DNA of 44,877 bases from Myxococcales bacterium (GCA_016794525.1 JAEUJY010000157.1:1-44877); one strand, 5' to 3'; shown: positions 28,308 through 37,924, numbered from the stretch's first letter. A program made the numbers and translations. Notes: a model not told the origin generated them from the sequence alone.

Positions 28308-28314
28308 CGCTGCG

Positions 28315-30227
28315 ATGACGACGCTGGTCGAGCTCGGCGATCGCTACTGGGCGCTGGGGTTGCCGGCCGCGGCGCGCGCGGTGCTGGGCCGCGCGCACGA
28401 CGCCGCGGCGCCCACCGACGCCGGGCCGGTGCGCCGGCTGGCCGAGCTGGCGCTGGCGGTCGGCGACGTGACCGCGGCGCGCAAGCACGCGGCCGAGGCG
28501 GCCAAGCGCCAGCCGGGCGCGGCGGCGCGGGTGCTGCTGGGCTCGGCGCAGCTGGCGGCCGGCGAGCTGGCCGCGGCCCGGATGTCGTTCGCCGCCGCGA
28601 TCGACGCGCCGTCGGCGACGCCGGCGGCCCGGGCCCGGGCGCGGCTGGGGCTGGCCTCGGTGGCCGAGATCCAGCGCGACGCCGCCGGCGCCGCGGCCAA
28701 CCTGATGGCGGCGCTCGACGATCTGCTCGCGGCGATCGCCGCGCCCAAGGTGGCGCTGGCGACCCGCTGCGAGCTGGCCGATCGCGAGTGCGGGCTGTTC
28801 GAGGAGGTGGTGGCGCGGGTGGTGGCGTGCGGCCGCACCGACGACGGGGTCGCGGCGTTCGCCGCCGCCGCCGAGGCCGCGCCCGACGCGCCGCTGCGGC
28901 TGTGGCAGGCGCTGTTCCTGGCCGCGCGGATCGCCCACGGCGAGCGCGTCCTCGACAGCGACGTCGACGCCGCGCTGGCCGCCGAGGCCGAGGCCCGGCC
29001 CAGCTCGCGGGTCGTGCAGCTGCGCGCGATCGAGCGCAGCCTGCGCCGGCGCGCCGCCGACGCCGAGGCGCGGCCGGCGGCGATCGCGCAGCTCACCGCG
29101 CTGGCCGGCCAGCTCGAGCACGAGCCCGGCGCCGAGGCGATCGTCGAGCAGGCCCGGGTGTGGTTCCTGCTCGCGACCGCGCTCGAGGACGATCCCGCGA
29201 CCCGCAGCCGCGCCGAGGACGCCTACCGCCGCGGCCTGCGGCTGCGGCCCAGCCACGCCGAGGCCGCGTGCCGGCTGGCGCTGCTGATCCTCGATCGCGG
29301 CGACGCCGACGGCGCGCTGGCCGAGATCGAGCGCGCGCTGCGGATCGACGCCGGCTACGGCCTGGCCTGGCGCAACGCCGCGCGGCTGGCCGATCCGGCG
29401 AGCCCCGGGCTGGTCGACGTCGTCGGGCGCTTGCTCGACGCCGCCGCGCCCGGCGCCAGCGGCGTGGCCGGCACCGCCGCGCCCCGGCTGGTCACCGCCG
29501 CCGCCGAGGTCGCGCGCGGCGACGTGCTGGCCGGCGTCTACGCCCACGGCCACCGGGTCAAGAACGTCCTCGGCATCATCGGCTCGCGCACCCGCAGCGC
29601 GCGCAAGCTGGCCGAGGGCGAGCTCGGCGACCGGCTGCGCGACCTCGAGCGCGAGGTGATGGCGCTGTACGAGGAGTGGGCCCAGTACCTGCGCTCGATG
29701 GAGGCGTCGGGGCCGACCGTCGAGGTCATCGCGGTGGCGCCGCTGGTCCACGAGGTCGTGGCCGCGGCCCAGGCCCGCACGTCGGTGTCGATCGAGATCC
29801 ACGTCGCGGCGGCGGTGCCCGACCTGCGCGGCGATCGCATGCTCCTGCGCGAGGCGCTGGTCAACCTGGTCCACAACGCCGCCGACGCCGCCGAGCGCAC
29901 CGAGGGCAACGTCTCGGTGTCGGTGCGGCCGGTGGCCACGACCTCGGCGCCGGCGGTCGAGATCGTCGTCGCCGACACCGGCCCCGGCATCCCCAAGAGC
30001 GAGCTGCCGCGGATCTTCGTGCCCGGCTACACCACCAAGGAGACCGGCTCGGGCGTCGGCCTGACGATCGCCGAGCGCGTCGTCACCGCCCACCACGGCC
30101 GGATCCAGATCGACAGCGAGGAGGGGCGGGGCACGGTGGTGATCGTCGTCCTGCCCTCGGACCTCGGCGGCTTCCCCGGCCTCGGCCCGCTGGCGCCCCT
30201 GGCCGGAGGGCGATCGGGAGGGCGGTC

Positions 30228-30231
<4 letters not shown>
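28315..30231 (+). CDS. Soluble TPR-containing sensor histidine kinase
   Basis: 638 residues, no signal peptide or TM segment. The first ~400 residues are Ala-rich TPR/TPR-like helices (LAELALAVGDVTAARKHAAEAAKRQPGAAARVLLGSAQL, AYRRGLRLRPSHAEAACRLALLILDRGDADGALAEIERAL). The dimerisation/phosphorylation helix is YAHGHRVKNVLGIIGSRTRS (His411 or His413), not the common HExRTP H-box. The HATPase domain has N-box LVNLVHNAADAAE, G1 ADTGPGIPKSELPRIFVPGY, and TTKETGSGVGLTIAERVV, like NtrB/atypical kinases. It overlaps the regulator gene by 4 nt (GTGA). Being cytosolic, it plausibly reads protein partners, such as the HAMP pair, through its TPRs. That link is inference. Confidence 0.9.
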
Positions 30232-31655
<1,424 letters not shown>

Positions 31656-31659
31656 CGCG

Positions 31660-32412
31660 ATGGGCCTGTTCTCCCGCATGAAAGACGGCGTCAAGTCCAA
31701 GGCCAACGCCGCCCTCGACAAGGCCATCGATCCCGCCAAGGAGATCGAGATGGCGATCCTCGAGCTCGAGGAGCAGCGCAAGGCGGCGCTGGCCGAGCTG
31801 ATCTCGTACAAGGCCACCGCCAAGCAGATGGAGCAGGAGCAGGCCAAGTTCGAGGAGCGGGCCGCGACCTGGGAGAAGCGCGCGATGGCGGCGGTCAAGG
31901 CCGGCGACGACGAGGCCGCCAAGCAGGCGCTGCGCGAGAAGAAGGCGGCGCAGGTCGAGGCGGCCAAGATCCGCAAGGACCGCGACGAGGCCGCGAGCTA
32001 CGCGATCCAGCTGAACAAGAGCCGCAAGGAGTTCGAGACCAAGCTGCAGATCCTGAAGCTCAAGAAGGGCACGCTCGCGACCCAGCTGGCGTCGGCGCGG
32101 TCGGCGTCGGGCGACGCGTTCGGCCACGACGGCGAGGTCTGGGACAAGTTCGCGCGCGCCGAGAGCAAGATCGAGGACGAGGCGATCGCCACCGAGGTCG
32201 ACGCGGCGATGCGCGGCGAGGCCGAGGCCGAGGCGGCGCTGGCGTCGTCGATCGCCAAGCTGCCGGCCGGCGCCGCGACCGGCGACGACGCGCTGGCCGC
32301 GATCAAGGCCAAGGTGGCGGCCGAGCGCGAGGCCCGCGCCGAGCGGCTGGCCGCCGCGGCCGGCAAGGCGCTGCCCGCCGGGACGCCGCGCAAGCCGGAG
32401 GGCGACGCGTGA
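31660..32412 (+). CDS. pspA: PspA/IM30/Vipp1 family membrane-stress protein
   Basis: 250 residues, mostly one long coiled coil. It starts with the amphipathic MGLFSRMKDGVKSKANAALDKAIDPAKEIEMAILELEEQ, matching the membrane-binding helix and first hairpin of PspA; further helices (KFEERAATWEKRAMAAVKAGDDEAAKQALREKKAA) carry the family's A-x-x-G-x-D-x-x-A pattern. Residues after ~190 are Ala-rich and diverged. PspA proteins form ESCRT-III-like assemblies that stabilise damaged inner membrane. Placed 4 nt behind the sigma54-type regulator and overlapping the next gene by 4 nt (GTGA), it is the likely effector of the system. Confidence 0.92.
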   Translation: MGLFSRMKDGVKSKANAALDKAIDPAKEIEMAILELEEQRKAALAELISYKATAKQMEQEQAKFEERAATWEKRAMAAVKAGDDEAAKQALREKKAAQVEAAKIRKDRDEAASYAIQLNKSRKEFETKLQILKLKKGTLATQLASARSASGDAFGHDGEVWDKFARAESKIEDEAIATEVDAAMRGEAEAEAALASSIAKLPAGAATGDDALAAIKAKVAAEREARAERLAAAAGKALPAGTPRKPEGDA

Positions 32413-32795
32413 CCGACGCCGAGGACACCGCGCTGATCACCCGGCTGCGCGACCTGGCGCTGGTCGAGGTCGACGCGCTGCTGGCCGGGACCTCGGGCGA
32501 TCACCACCACGCGCTGCTCGCCGCCCACGCCAGCGATCTGCAGGACGCGCTGACCCTGGCGCGCACCCGGGCCGGCGAGCTGGGCCGGGCGATCGCCGCC
32601 GCCGATCCGCTGCAGCTGGTCGAGGCGTCGCCGGCGACGCGGGCCAAGGACGGCGGCAAGGACGGCGCCGAGCAGGTGGCGCGGCGGGCCGCGGCCCGGG
32701 CCCAGGCGGCGCGGGCGCTGGCCCGCATCGACGACGTCGCGCCGGCGGTCTACGCGCGGCTGGTCGAGGCCGACCGGCGGCGCGGGGGCGGCTGA
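32409..32795 (+). CDS. Small helical protein, partner of PspA by position
   Basis: 128 residues from GTG 32409, overlapping the pspA stop. It is Ala/Arg/Asp-rich and almost entirely helical (LITRLRDLALVEVDALLAGTSGDHHHALLAAHASDLQDAL, RAAARAQAARALARIDDVAPAVYARLVEADRR). No signal peptide or TM segment is evident, so it should be cytosolic. No family is recognised. Tight overlap suggests it acts with PspA, perhaps as a regulator or assembly partner. It ends the gene train, and a CTTTCGCAAAG hairpin follows within 11 nt. Confidence 0.75.
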   Translation: MTDAEDTALITRLRDLALVEVDALLAGTSGDHHHALLAAHASDLQDALTLARTRAGELGRAIAAADPLQLVEASPATRAKDGGKDGAEQVARRAAARAQAARALARIDDVAPAVYARLVEADRRRGGG

Positions 32796-32805
32796 GACCC
32801 TGGAG

Positions 32806-32822
32806 GGGCTTTCGCAAAGCCC
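32806..32822 (+). terminator. Hairpin GGGCTTT-CGC-AAAGCCC, third CTTTCGCAAAG copy
   Basis: Seven-bp arms around the same CGC loop as at 13085 and 13119, extended by CCTGG/CCAGG outside with a bulge. It lies right after the last gene of the PspA train. Confidence 0.6.
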
Positions 32823-32886
32823 AGGTGGAGGTAGGTGGCACGCCGGACCCCATGGACCAGCTCGGTTCGACGGGGACGCCTGAGCT

Positions 32887-32903
32887 GGCCCCCACCCGAA
32901 ACG
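32887..32903 (+). repeat. 17-nt conserved tail GGCCCCCACCCGAAACG, copy 2
   Basis: Identical to 13158-13174. Distance from its hairpin is ~65 nt here versus 16 nt from the second hairpin there. Confidence 0.7.
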
Positions 32904-32954
32904 CGAGATCCTCCTCGCGGCGTGGGGCGCGGCCCAAGGAAGGCGCGCGAAAGG

Positions 32955-32984
32955 TTGTCCTATTGGCGCTGCCGTTCCTATATT
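32955..32984 (+). promoter_or_regulatory. Promoter TTGTCC-N18-TATATT for the ECF sigma gene
   Basis: TTGTCC (32955-32960) and TATATT (32979-32984), 7 nt before ATG 32992. The palindrome ATTCCGCGGAAT (32982-32993) spans the -10 end to the start codon and may be an operator. Confidence 0.55.
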
Positions 32985-32991
32985 CCGCGGA

Positions 32992-33585
32992 ATGGCAGAG
33001 GACGAATCCGACCTCCTCACCCGCGCCCGCGGGGGAGACCGCTCTGCCTTCGGGGCGCTCGTGCGCCTCTACCAACGCCGCGTGTACGCCGCCGCCCTCC
33101 ACGTCACCGGGAACCACGCCGACGCCGAAGACGTCGCGCAGGAGACGTTCGTCCGCGCCTACCGCGGCCTGGCCAGCTTCGACGGCCGCGCCGACTTCTT
33201 CACCTGGCTGTACCGCATCGCGATCAACACCGCGCTCAACCGGCTGCGCTCCGGGCGCCGCACCCGGGCCCTGGCCGACGCCGGCGCCGCCGAGGTGGCG
33301 CAGCTGGGCGGCAAGCCCGAGGACCTGGGCACGCCGCGCTACGCGCCGGACGAGCAGGCCGCGCTGACACAAGAAGTAAGGACCACGCTCGAGGCGGTGG
33401 CGGCGCTGTCGCCGACGCTGCGGGTCACCTTGTTGCTCGCGACCGTCGAGGGCCTGTCCCACAAGCAGATCGCCGCCGTGCTCGACGTGCCCGAGGGCAC
33501 CGTGGCGTGGCGGGTCAACGAGGCGCGGCGCCTGCTGCGCGAGCGGCTGGCCGACGGCGCCGCCAAGGTCACACGAAAACCGTAG
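32992..33585 (+). CDS. ECF-subfamily RNA polymerase sigma factor
   Basis: 197 residues, sigma2 and sigma4 only. Sigma2: DLLTRARGGDRSAFGALVRLYQRRVYAAAL, NHADAEDVAQETFVRAYRGLASFDGRADFFTWLYRIAINTALNRLR. Sigma4: LVEGLSHKQIAAVLDVPEGTVAWRVNEARRLLRERL, a normal helix-turn-helix. The linker (ALADAGAAEVAQLGGKPEDLGTPRY) is longer than usual. It is followed after 46 nt by a single-TM protein in the anti-sigma position that lacks the common zinc-binding HxxxCxxC motif. The target promoter is unknown; the gene's own promoter looks like a housekeeping one. Confidence 0.95.
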   Translation: MAEDESDLLTRARGGDRSAFGALVRLYQRRVYAAALHVTGNHADAEDVAQETFVRAYRGLASFDGRADFFTWLYRIAINTALNRLRSGRRTRALADAGAAEVAQLGGKPEDLGTPRYAPDEQAALTQEVRTTLEAVAALSPTLRVTLLLATVEGLSHKQIAAVLDVPEGTVAWRVNEARRLLRERLADGAAKVTRKP

Positions 33586-33631
33586 GCGGCCCCCCGCGCC
33601 TTGTGATACCGCCGAACCGAACCTCCCTGCC

Positions 33632-35029
33632 ATGTCCGACGCCTCCTTCACCGACGACGAGCTCGACCAACGCCTGCGCGCGGCCACGTCCGCGCTGGCG
33701 GCGCTGGCGCCGGCCGGGCGCGTCGACGGCCTCGAAGCCAAGGTCCTGGCAGAGCTGGCCGACCTCGACGCCCGCGGTGCGACCGCCGCGTCTCAGGAGT
33801 ACCCGATGACCTCCGACACCGACCCCAAGCCCGGCTCCACCACCGTCACGCCCCCGGCCGCCACGCCGCGCACCGATGACTCGGGCCTGCACGACATCCG
33901 GTCGCTGGCGCAGGACACCAAGAAGCGCATCTCGCGCCGCATCACCAGCCAGCACGACGTCGACGATCGCATGCTGTCGTCGTCGACCGGCAGCCTGCGC
34001 GCGATCGCGCTGCCCGAGCCGGCGATGCTGGTTGCGCTGCCCGAGGCGCCGGCGACGATCGACGACGTCAAGGCGGCGATGGACGCCAACCCGGCGCTGG
34101 CCGCGGCGGCCGCGTCGATCCCGAAGGCGCCGCGCAAGCGCACCGGCCTGTGGATGGGCACCGGCGCCGTGGCGGTGGCCGCGGCGGCGGCGATCGTCGT
34201 CATGGCCGGCGGCGGCGGCAGCAAGAAGAGCGACAGCGCGCAGGTGGCCAGCGCCGGTTCGGCGAAGGCCCTGGCGGCCGCGCCCGCGGAGGCCGAGGCG
34301 GCCAAGCTGGCGGCGGATCCGGGGCCCGGCTCGGCGGCCGCGGCCCCGTCGGTGGCGCCGATGCCGCCGCCCAGCGCGACCGCGCCGGTGACCGGCGCCG
34401 GCGGCATGGCCCAGGCCACCGGCGACGCGGCGGCGACGCCTCCGGCGTCGGCGGACAAGGGCGAGGTCAAGGCGCCACCGCGCGGCGGCGCGCCCGCGCC
34501 GGGCGGCGGCAGCGCGAGCGGCAGCGGGAAGGATCCCAAGCCGGGCGCCGGCTCCGGCTCGGCCAAGGCGGGCGACAAGCCCGCGGGCGGCGCGGCGACC
34601 GGTGGTGGCAAGGCCGGCGGCGGTGCGGCTGGCGGCGGCGGCGCGCCGACCGGCGAGAAGAGCATCGAGGATCTGCTCAACGACGCGTCGGGCGGATCGA
34701 GCAAGCCCAAGGACAGCGGCGGCGGCGGCGGTGCGGCCGAGCCGACCGGGCCGGTCAAGACCGCGCTCGAGCCCAAGGAGATCAAGGCCGGCATGAGCGC
34801 GGTCGCGGGCGCGGCCCAGGCCTGCTACGGCAGCCACGGCGTCGCCGGGCACGTCAAGGTCAAGGCGGTCGTCGCGCCCAGCGGCTCGGTCACCAAGGTC
34901 GACGCGACCGGCGAGTTCGCCGGCACGCCGACCGGCTCGTGCGTGGCGGCGGCGGTCAAGGGCGCGAGCTTCCCGTCGTGGACCGGCGCGCCGATGACGG
35001 TGACGTACTCGTTCACGCTGCAGGAGTAG
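33632..35029 (+). CDS. Single-TM protein with TonB/AgmX-like C-terminal domain, in anti-sigma position
   Basis: 465 residues. The cytoplasmic N-terminus (~1-168) has helices FTDDELDQRLRAATSALAALAPAGRVDGLEAKVLAELADLDA, then SGLHDIRSLA, a version of the SGLIDIRSMA motif in the GltJ-like protein at 11163. TM helix ~171-190 (LWMGTGAVAVAAAAAIVVMA). A long Ala/Pro/Gly/Ser low-complexity periplasmic stretch contains EKSIEDLLNDASGGS, and the last ~85 residues (AQACYGSHGVAGHVKVKAVVAPSGSVTKV, SCVAAAVKGASFPSW) are a paralogue of the GltJ-like C-terminal domain. The N-terminal helices could bind the sigma factor; this is inference from gene order. Start ATG 33632 has no obvious ribosome binding site. Confidence 0.85.
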   Translation: MSDASFTDDELDQRLRAATSALAALAPAGRVDGLEAKVLAELADLDARGATAASQEYPMTSDTDPKPGSTTVTPPAATPRTDDSGLHDIRSLAQDTKKRISRRITSQHDVDDRMLSSSTGSLRAIALPEPAMLVALPEAPATIDDVKAAMDANPALAAAAASIPKAPRKRTGLWMGTGAVAVAAAAAIVVMAGGGGSKKSDSAQVASAGSAKALAAAPAEAEAAKLAADPGPGSAAAAPSVAPMPPPSATAPVTGAGGMAQATGDAAATPPASADKGEVKAPPRGGAPAPGGGSASGSGKDPKPGAGSGSAKAGDKPAGGAATGGGKAGGGAAGGGGAPTGEKSIEDLLNDASGGSSKPKDSGGGGGAAEPTGPVKTALEPKEIKAGMSAVAGAAQACYGSHGVAGHVKVKAVVAPSGSVTKVDATGEFAGTPTGSCVAAAVKGASFPSWTGAPMTVTYSFTLQE

Positions 35030-35090
35030 GGCATCGGCGGCGCGGAGGGGTTGCGTCGCGGCCGGCGCCGCCGCATGCTCGACGGCCGCC

Positions 35091-36143
35091 ATGGCCCACG
35101 CACCGCGCGGCAACTTCTTCGAGGACTTCCGGATCGGGCAGCGCTTCCAGCACGCGACGCCCCGCACGCTCCACGGCGGCGACCTCGCGCTGTACATCGC
35201 GCTGACCGGCGATCGCCGGCCGGTGTCGTCGTCGACCGAGTTCGCGCGCTCGCTGGGCTTCGGCCGCGAGGTCGTCCACGACCTGCTCGGCTTCCACGTC
35301 GTCTTCGGCAAGACCGTCGGCGACGTCTCGCACAACGCGGTGGCCAACCTCGGCTACGCGCGGGTGCTGTTCCCGCGGCCGATCTACCCCGGCGACACGC
35401 TGACCGCCGAGACCGAGGTGATCGGCCTGCGCGAGCTGTCCGACGGCAAGCGCGGCATCGTCTACGTGCAGAGCCGCGGCCACAACCAGAAGGGGCAGGA
35501 GGTGCTGTCGTTCGTGCGCTGGGTGATGGTGCAGAAGCGCGACGCCGCGGCGCCGGCGCCGACGCCGGTCGTGCCGAGCCTGCCGCAGGTGCTGGCCGCC
35601 AGCGAGCTGCCGGTGCCCGAGGCGCTCAACCTCGCGCGGTTCCGCGATCTGCGCTGGGCCACCGGCGGCACGCGGCTGTGGGGCGACTACCAGATCGGCG
35701 AGCGCGTCGACGGCGCCGGCGGCATGACCGTCGAGGACGCCGACCACATGCTCGCGACGCGGCTGTACCAGAACACCGCGCGGGTGCACTTCGACGGCCA
35801 CGCCGGCCGCCGCCTGATGTACGGCGGCCACGTCATCAGCGTGGCCCACGCGCTGTGCTACCCGGGGCTCGAGAACGTCGTGCGCATCGCCGCGTGGAAC
35901 AGCGGCAGCCACGTCAACCCGACCTACGGCGGCGACACGCTGTACGCGTGGACCGAGGTCGTCGATCGCGCCGAGCTGCCGGGGCGCACCGATCTGGGCG
36001 CGTTGCGGCTCAAGCTGTGCGCGGTCAAGAACGTCGATCCCACCGTCGAGCCGGTCGCGCTCGAGGTCGAGACCGACGGCAAGCGCGGCTTCGATCCGCG
36101 GGTCGTGCTGGTGCTCGACTACTGGGGCCTGGTCCCGCGGTAG
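35091..36143 (+). CDS. mch: Mesaconyl-CoA hydratase (double hot-dog MaoC family)
   Basis: 350 residues with two MaoC-like hot-dog domains, the length of mesaconyl-CoA hydratases. From memory of the Rhodobacter/Chloroflexus enzymes the run NFFEDFRIGQ, HATPRTLHGGDLALY, SSSTEFARSLG, FHVVFGKTVGDVSHNAVANLGYA, YPGDTLTAETEVIGLR, VRWVMVQKRDAAAPAP and ATRLYQNTARVHFDGHAGRR, YGGHVISVAHAL, SGSHVNPTYGGDTLYAW is near-diagnostic. It hydrates mesaconyl-C1-CoA to methylmalyl-CoA in the ethylmalonyl-CoA (acetate assimilation) or 3-hydroxypropionate pathway. The methylmalonyl-CoA mutase in this window belongs to the same pathway, but crotonyl-CoA carboxylase and methylmalyl-CoA lyase are not here. A related unidentified MaoC hydratase is the alternative. 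It overlaps the convergent minus gene by 25 nt. Confidence 0.82.
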   Translation: MAHAPRGNFFEDFRIGQRFQHATPRTLHGGDLALYIALTGDRRPVSSSTEFARSLGFGREVVHDLLGFHVVFGKTVGDVSHNAVANLGYARVLFPRPIYPGDTLTAETEVIGLRELSDGKRGIVYVQSRGHNQKGQEVLSFVRWVMVQKRDAAAPAPTPVVPSLPQVLAASELPVPEALNLARFRDLRWATGGTRLWGDYQIGERVDGAGGMTVEDADHMLATRLYQNTARVHFDGHAGRRLMYGGHVISVAHALCYPGLENVVRIAAWNSGSHVNPTYGGDTLYAWTEVVDRAELPGRTDLGALRLKLCAVKNVDPTVEPVALEVETDGKRGFDPRVVLVLDYWGLVPR

Positions 36144-36628
36144 GTCGCCAGCGCGCGGCGGCGGGCCAGCGTCAGCGCGATCGCCGTGGCCGCCGCGGCC
36201 AGCGCCAGCGCGGCCACCGCCACCGCCAGCCGGCGCGACGCGCGCTGCCACGCCGGCGCCGGCACGACGACGACCGTGATCTCGGCGTCGGCGCCGATCA
36301 GCGAGCGCGCGCCGGTGGTGGCCGCGGTCCGGATCGGGCTGGGATCGACGGCGCGCGCCACCGCGATCACCGTCGCCCGCGCCGGCCGCGGCGGCGCCGC
36401 CACCAGCGGATCGTCGACCGGCAGCACGACCATGACCCGCACGTCGAGGACGCCGGGCAGGCCGCGCACCAGCGCGGTCAGGCGCGCGTCGGCGCGGGCC
36501 TCCTCGGCGCGGGTGCGCTCGCGCGGCGACGGCGGCAGGCCATCGCCGCACCCGGCGACCGCGGCGATCAGCGCGATCAGCACGATCACCACGCGCCGCG
36601 CGGTGGACAGGGCGCGGCGTCCCGTCAC
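36119..36628 (-). CDS. Mini SctJ/FliF-like lipoprotein (single ring-building motif plus TM)
   Basis: 169 residues from GTG 36628, overlapping the upstream zinc-ribbon gene by 4 nt (GTGA). The N-terminus RRVVIVLIALIAAVAGCGD is a lipoprotein signal (AVAGC). Residues ~45-115 match the second ring-building region of YscJ/FliF proteins: LTALVRGLPGVLDVRVMVVLP, with a Pro-rich loop, then ATVIAVARAV, RSLIGADAEITVVVVPA. A C-terminal TM helix (LAVAVAALALAAAATAIAL) ends in a basic tail, as in SctJ. The first ring-building domain and catalytic-core-sized length (~240) of true SctJ are missing. No other secretion gene is near. Either a minimal, repurposed ring protein or a reduced remnant. Confidence 0.68.
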   Translation of the reverse strand: MTGRRALSTARRVVIVLIALIAAVAGCGDGLPPSPRERTRAEEARADARLTALVRGLPGVLDVRVMVVLPVDDPLVAAPPRPARATVIAVARAVDPSPIRTAATTGARSLIGADAEITVVVVPAPAWQRASRRLAVAVAALALAAAATAIALTLARRRALATYRGTRPQ

Positions 36629-37908
36629 AGCGTCCGCTTGCAGGTGCTGCACCACCACGCGGCGCGCTTGGCGTGCCACAGCGTCGCCACCCGGCAGGTC
36701 GGGCAGTACGGGCTGGGCCGCGGCGCCAGCGGGGCGGGCGCGACGGCGGGGCGGTGGAGCGACGGCGGCGCCGGCGAGAGCGCCGGCGCGTAGGCCGCGA
36801 TCGCCGGCGGCGCGGTCGGCGCGGCGGGCGGCGGGGCGGGGGACGCGAGCGCGGCGCCGCCCAGCGGGGCCAGCACCGGCTTGGGGCCGGCCGGGGCCGC
36901 GCCCCAGCGCGCCGGGGCGGTGGCGTCGTCGGCCGCGGCCGCGCCGGGCAGCGCGCGCAGCGCGGCGATCGCGACGCCGGCCAGCGCGGCGATCGCGCCG
37001 ACGAACAGCCACGCGCCGAGGCCGAGGTGCGTGTCGCGGCTCGGCACGGCGGCCAGCGCGGCGACCGCGGCGGCCAGCGTGGTGCCGGCGGCGGCGAGCG
37101 TGGCGGTCGCCCAGCCGCGCACCGCGACGCCGCTGATCGCGCGCACCACCAGGCCGGCGGCGATGGCCGCGGTCGCCGCCGCGGTGGCCGCGACCAGGCC
37201 CAGCAGGAACAGCGAGCGCAGCGCGGCGGCGCCGTTGCCGAACCGCGCGCAGGTGCCGAGGTCGCAGACCTCGAAGCCCAGCGGCGAGCGCGACCGCTCG
37301 CCGAACTCGACGTCGCCGTGCCACCAGCCGCGCTGCGCCAGCGTCACCCACGCCACCAGCACCAGCACCGCCGCCGCCGCGGCCAGCCCCCAGCGCCGCA
37401 GCGGCGCGCGCGCGTCGCCAGGGCCGATCGGCCACGCCGCGCCGGCGGTCAGCAGCGCGCAGCCGAGGAGCGCCAGCCACAGCCCGGCGCCCAGCGACGG
37501 CGTGCCGTAGCTGGCCGGCAGGCGCTCGATCGCGACCGTGGCCGCCGCCGCCGCCGCGGTCGTCCCCGCCGCGATCGCCACCGCGGCGCGCAGCGGGGGC
37601 CGGCGCTTGCCGCCGGCGAAGGCCAGCGTCACCGCCAGCGCCGCCGCCACCACCGCCAGCGCCAGCGTCGAGCGCGCCGCCCACGCGAACAGATCGTCGC
37701 GCGCGCCGGGGCGGCCGTCGAGCGCGACCTCCTTGCACGTCACCGTCGACGCGCCGACGCACTGCTCGCCGCCGGCCAGCCCGAACGTCGCGCGAGCGCC
37801 GGTGTCGTCGTCGCGATCGATCACGCGCCACCACGGCATCGCCAGGGCCAGCACCAGCACGAACGCGGCCGCGGCGCAAAGCGCGGCGCCGACGGCTCGA
37901 CGGTTCAT
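36625..37908 (-). CDS. Multi-TM membrane protein with C-terminal zinc ribbon
   Basis: 427 residues. About seven to eight hydrophobic helices, starting GAALCAAAAFVLVLALAMPWW; the extracellular loop after TM1 has two Cys (GEQCVGASTVTCKE) and a second loop has FEVCDLGTCARFG, suggesting disulfides and an internal duplication. A ~70-residue Pro/Ala-rich cytoplasmic linker leads to a terminal zinc ribbon CPTCRVATLWHAKRAAWWCSTC (two CxxC pairs). No family is recognised. The minus-strand TACCGT 6 nt before ATG 37908 is its promoter, which overlaps that of the divergent MutH-like gene. The SctJ-like lipoprotein is translationally coupled downstream, so the two probably form one membrane complex. Confidence 0.8.
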   Translation of the reverse strand: MNRRAVGAALCAAAAFVLVLALAMPWWRVIDRDDDTGARATFGLAGGEQCVGASTVTCKEVALDGRPGARDDLFAWAARSTLALAVVAAALAVTLAFAGGKRRPPLRAAVAIAAGTTAAAAAATVAIERLPASYGTPSLGAGLWLALLGCALLTAGAAWPIGPGDARAPLRRWGLAAAAAVLVLVAWVTLAQRGWWHGDVEFGERSRSPLGFEVCDLGTCARFGNGAAALRSLFLLGLVAATAAATAAIAAGLVVRAISGVAVRGWATATLAAAGTTLAAAVAALAAVPSRDTHLGLGAWLFVGAIAALAGVAIAALRALPGAAAADDATAPARWGAAPAGPKPVLAPLGGAALASPAPPPAAPTAPPAIAAYAPALSPAPPSLHRPAVAPAPLAPRPSPYCPTCRVATLWHAKRAAWWCSTCKRTL

Positions 37909-37914
37909 GGCGAG

Positions 37915-37924
37915 ACGGTACCAT
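37915..37924. promoter_or_regulatory. Overlapping divergent -10 elements sharing GGTACC
   Basis: Minus-strand TACCGT (37915-37920) serves the gene at 37908; plus-strand TACCAT (37919-37924) serves that at 37934. The two hexamers overlap by 2 bp at TA, so only one can be melted by polymerase at a time. Confidence 0.45.

Noticed and set aside
32825-33367. 180-residue plus frame overlapping the ECF sigma gene
   Set aside because: Ser/Pro/Thr/Arg shadow product out of frame with the clear sigma factor.
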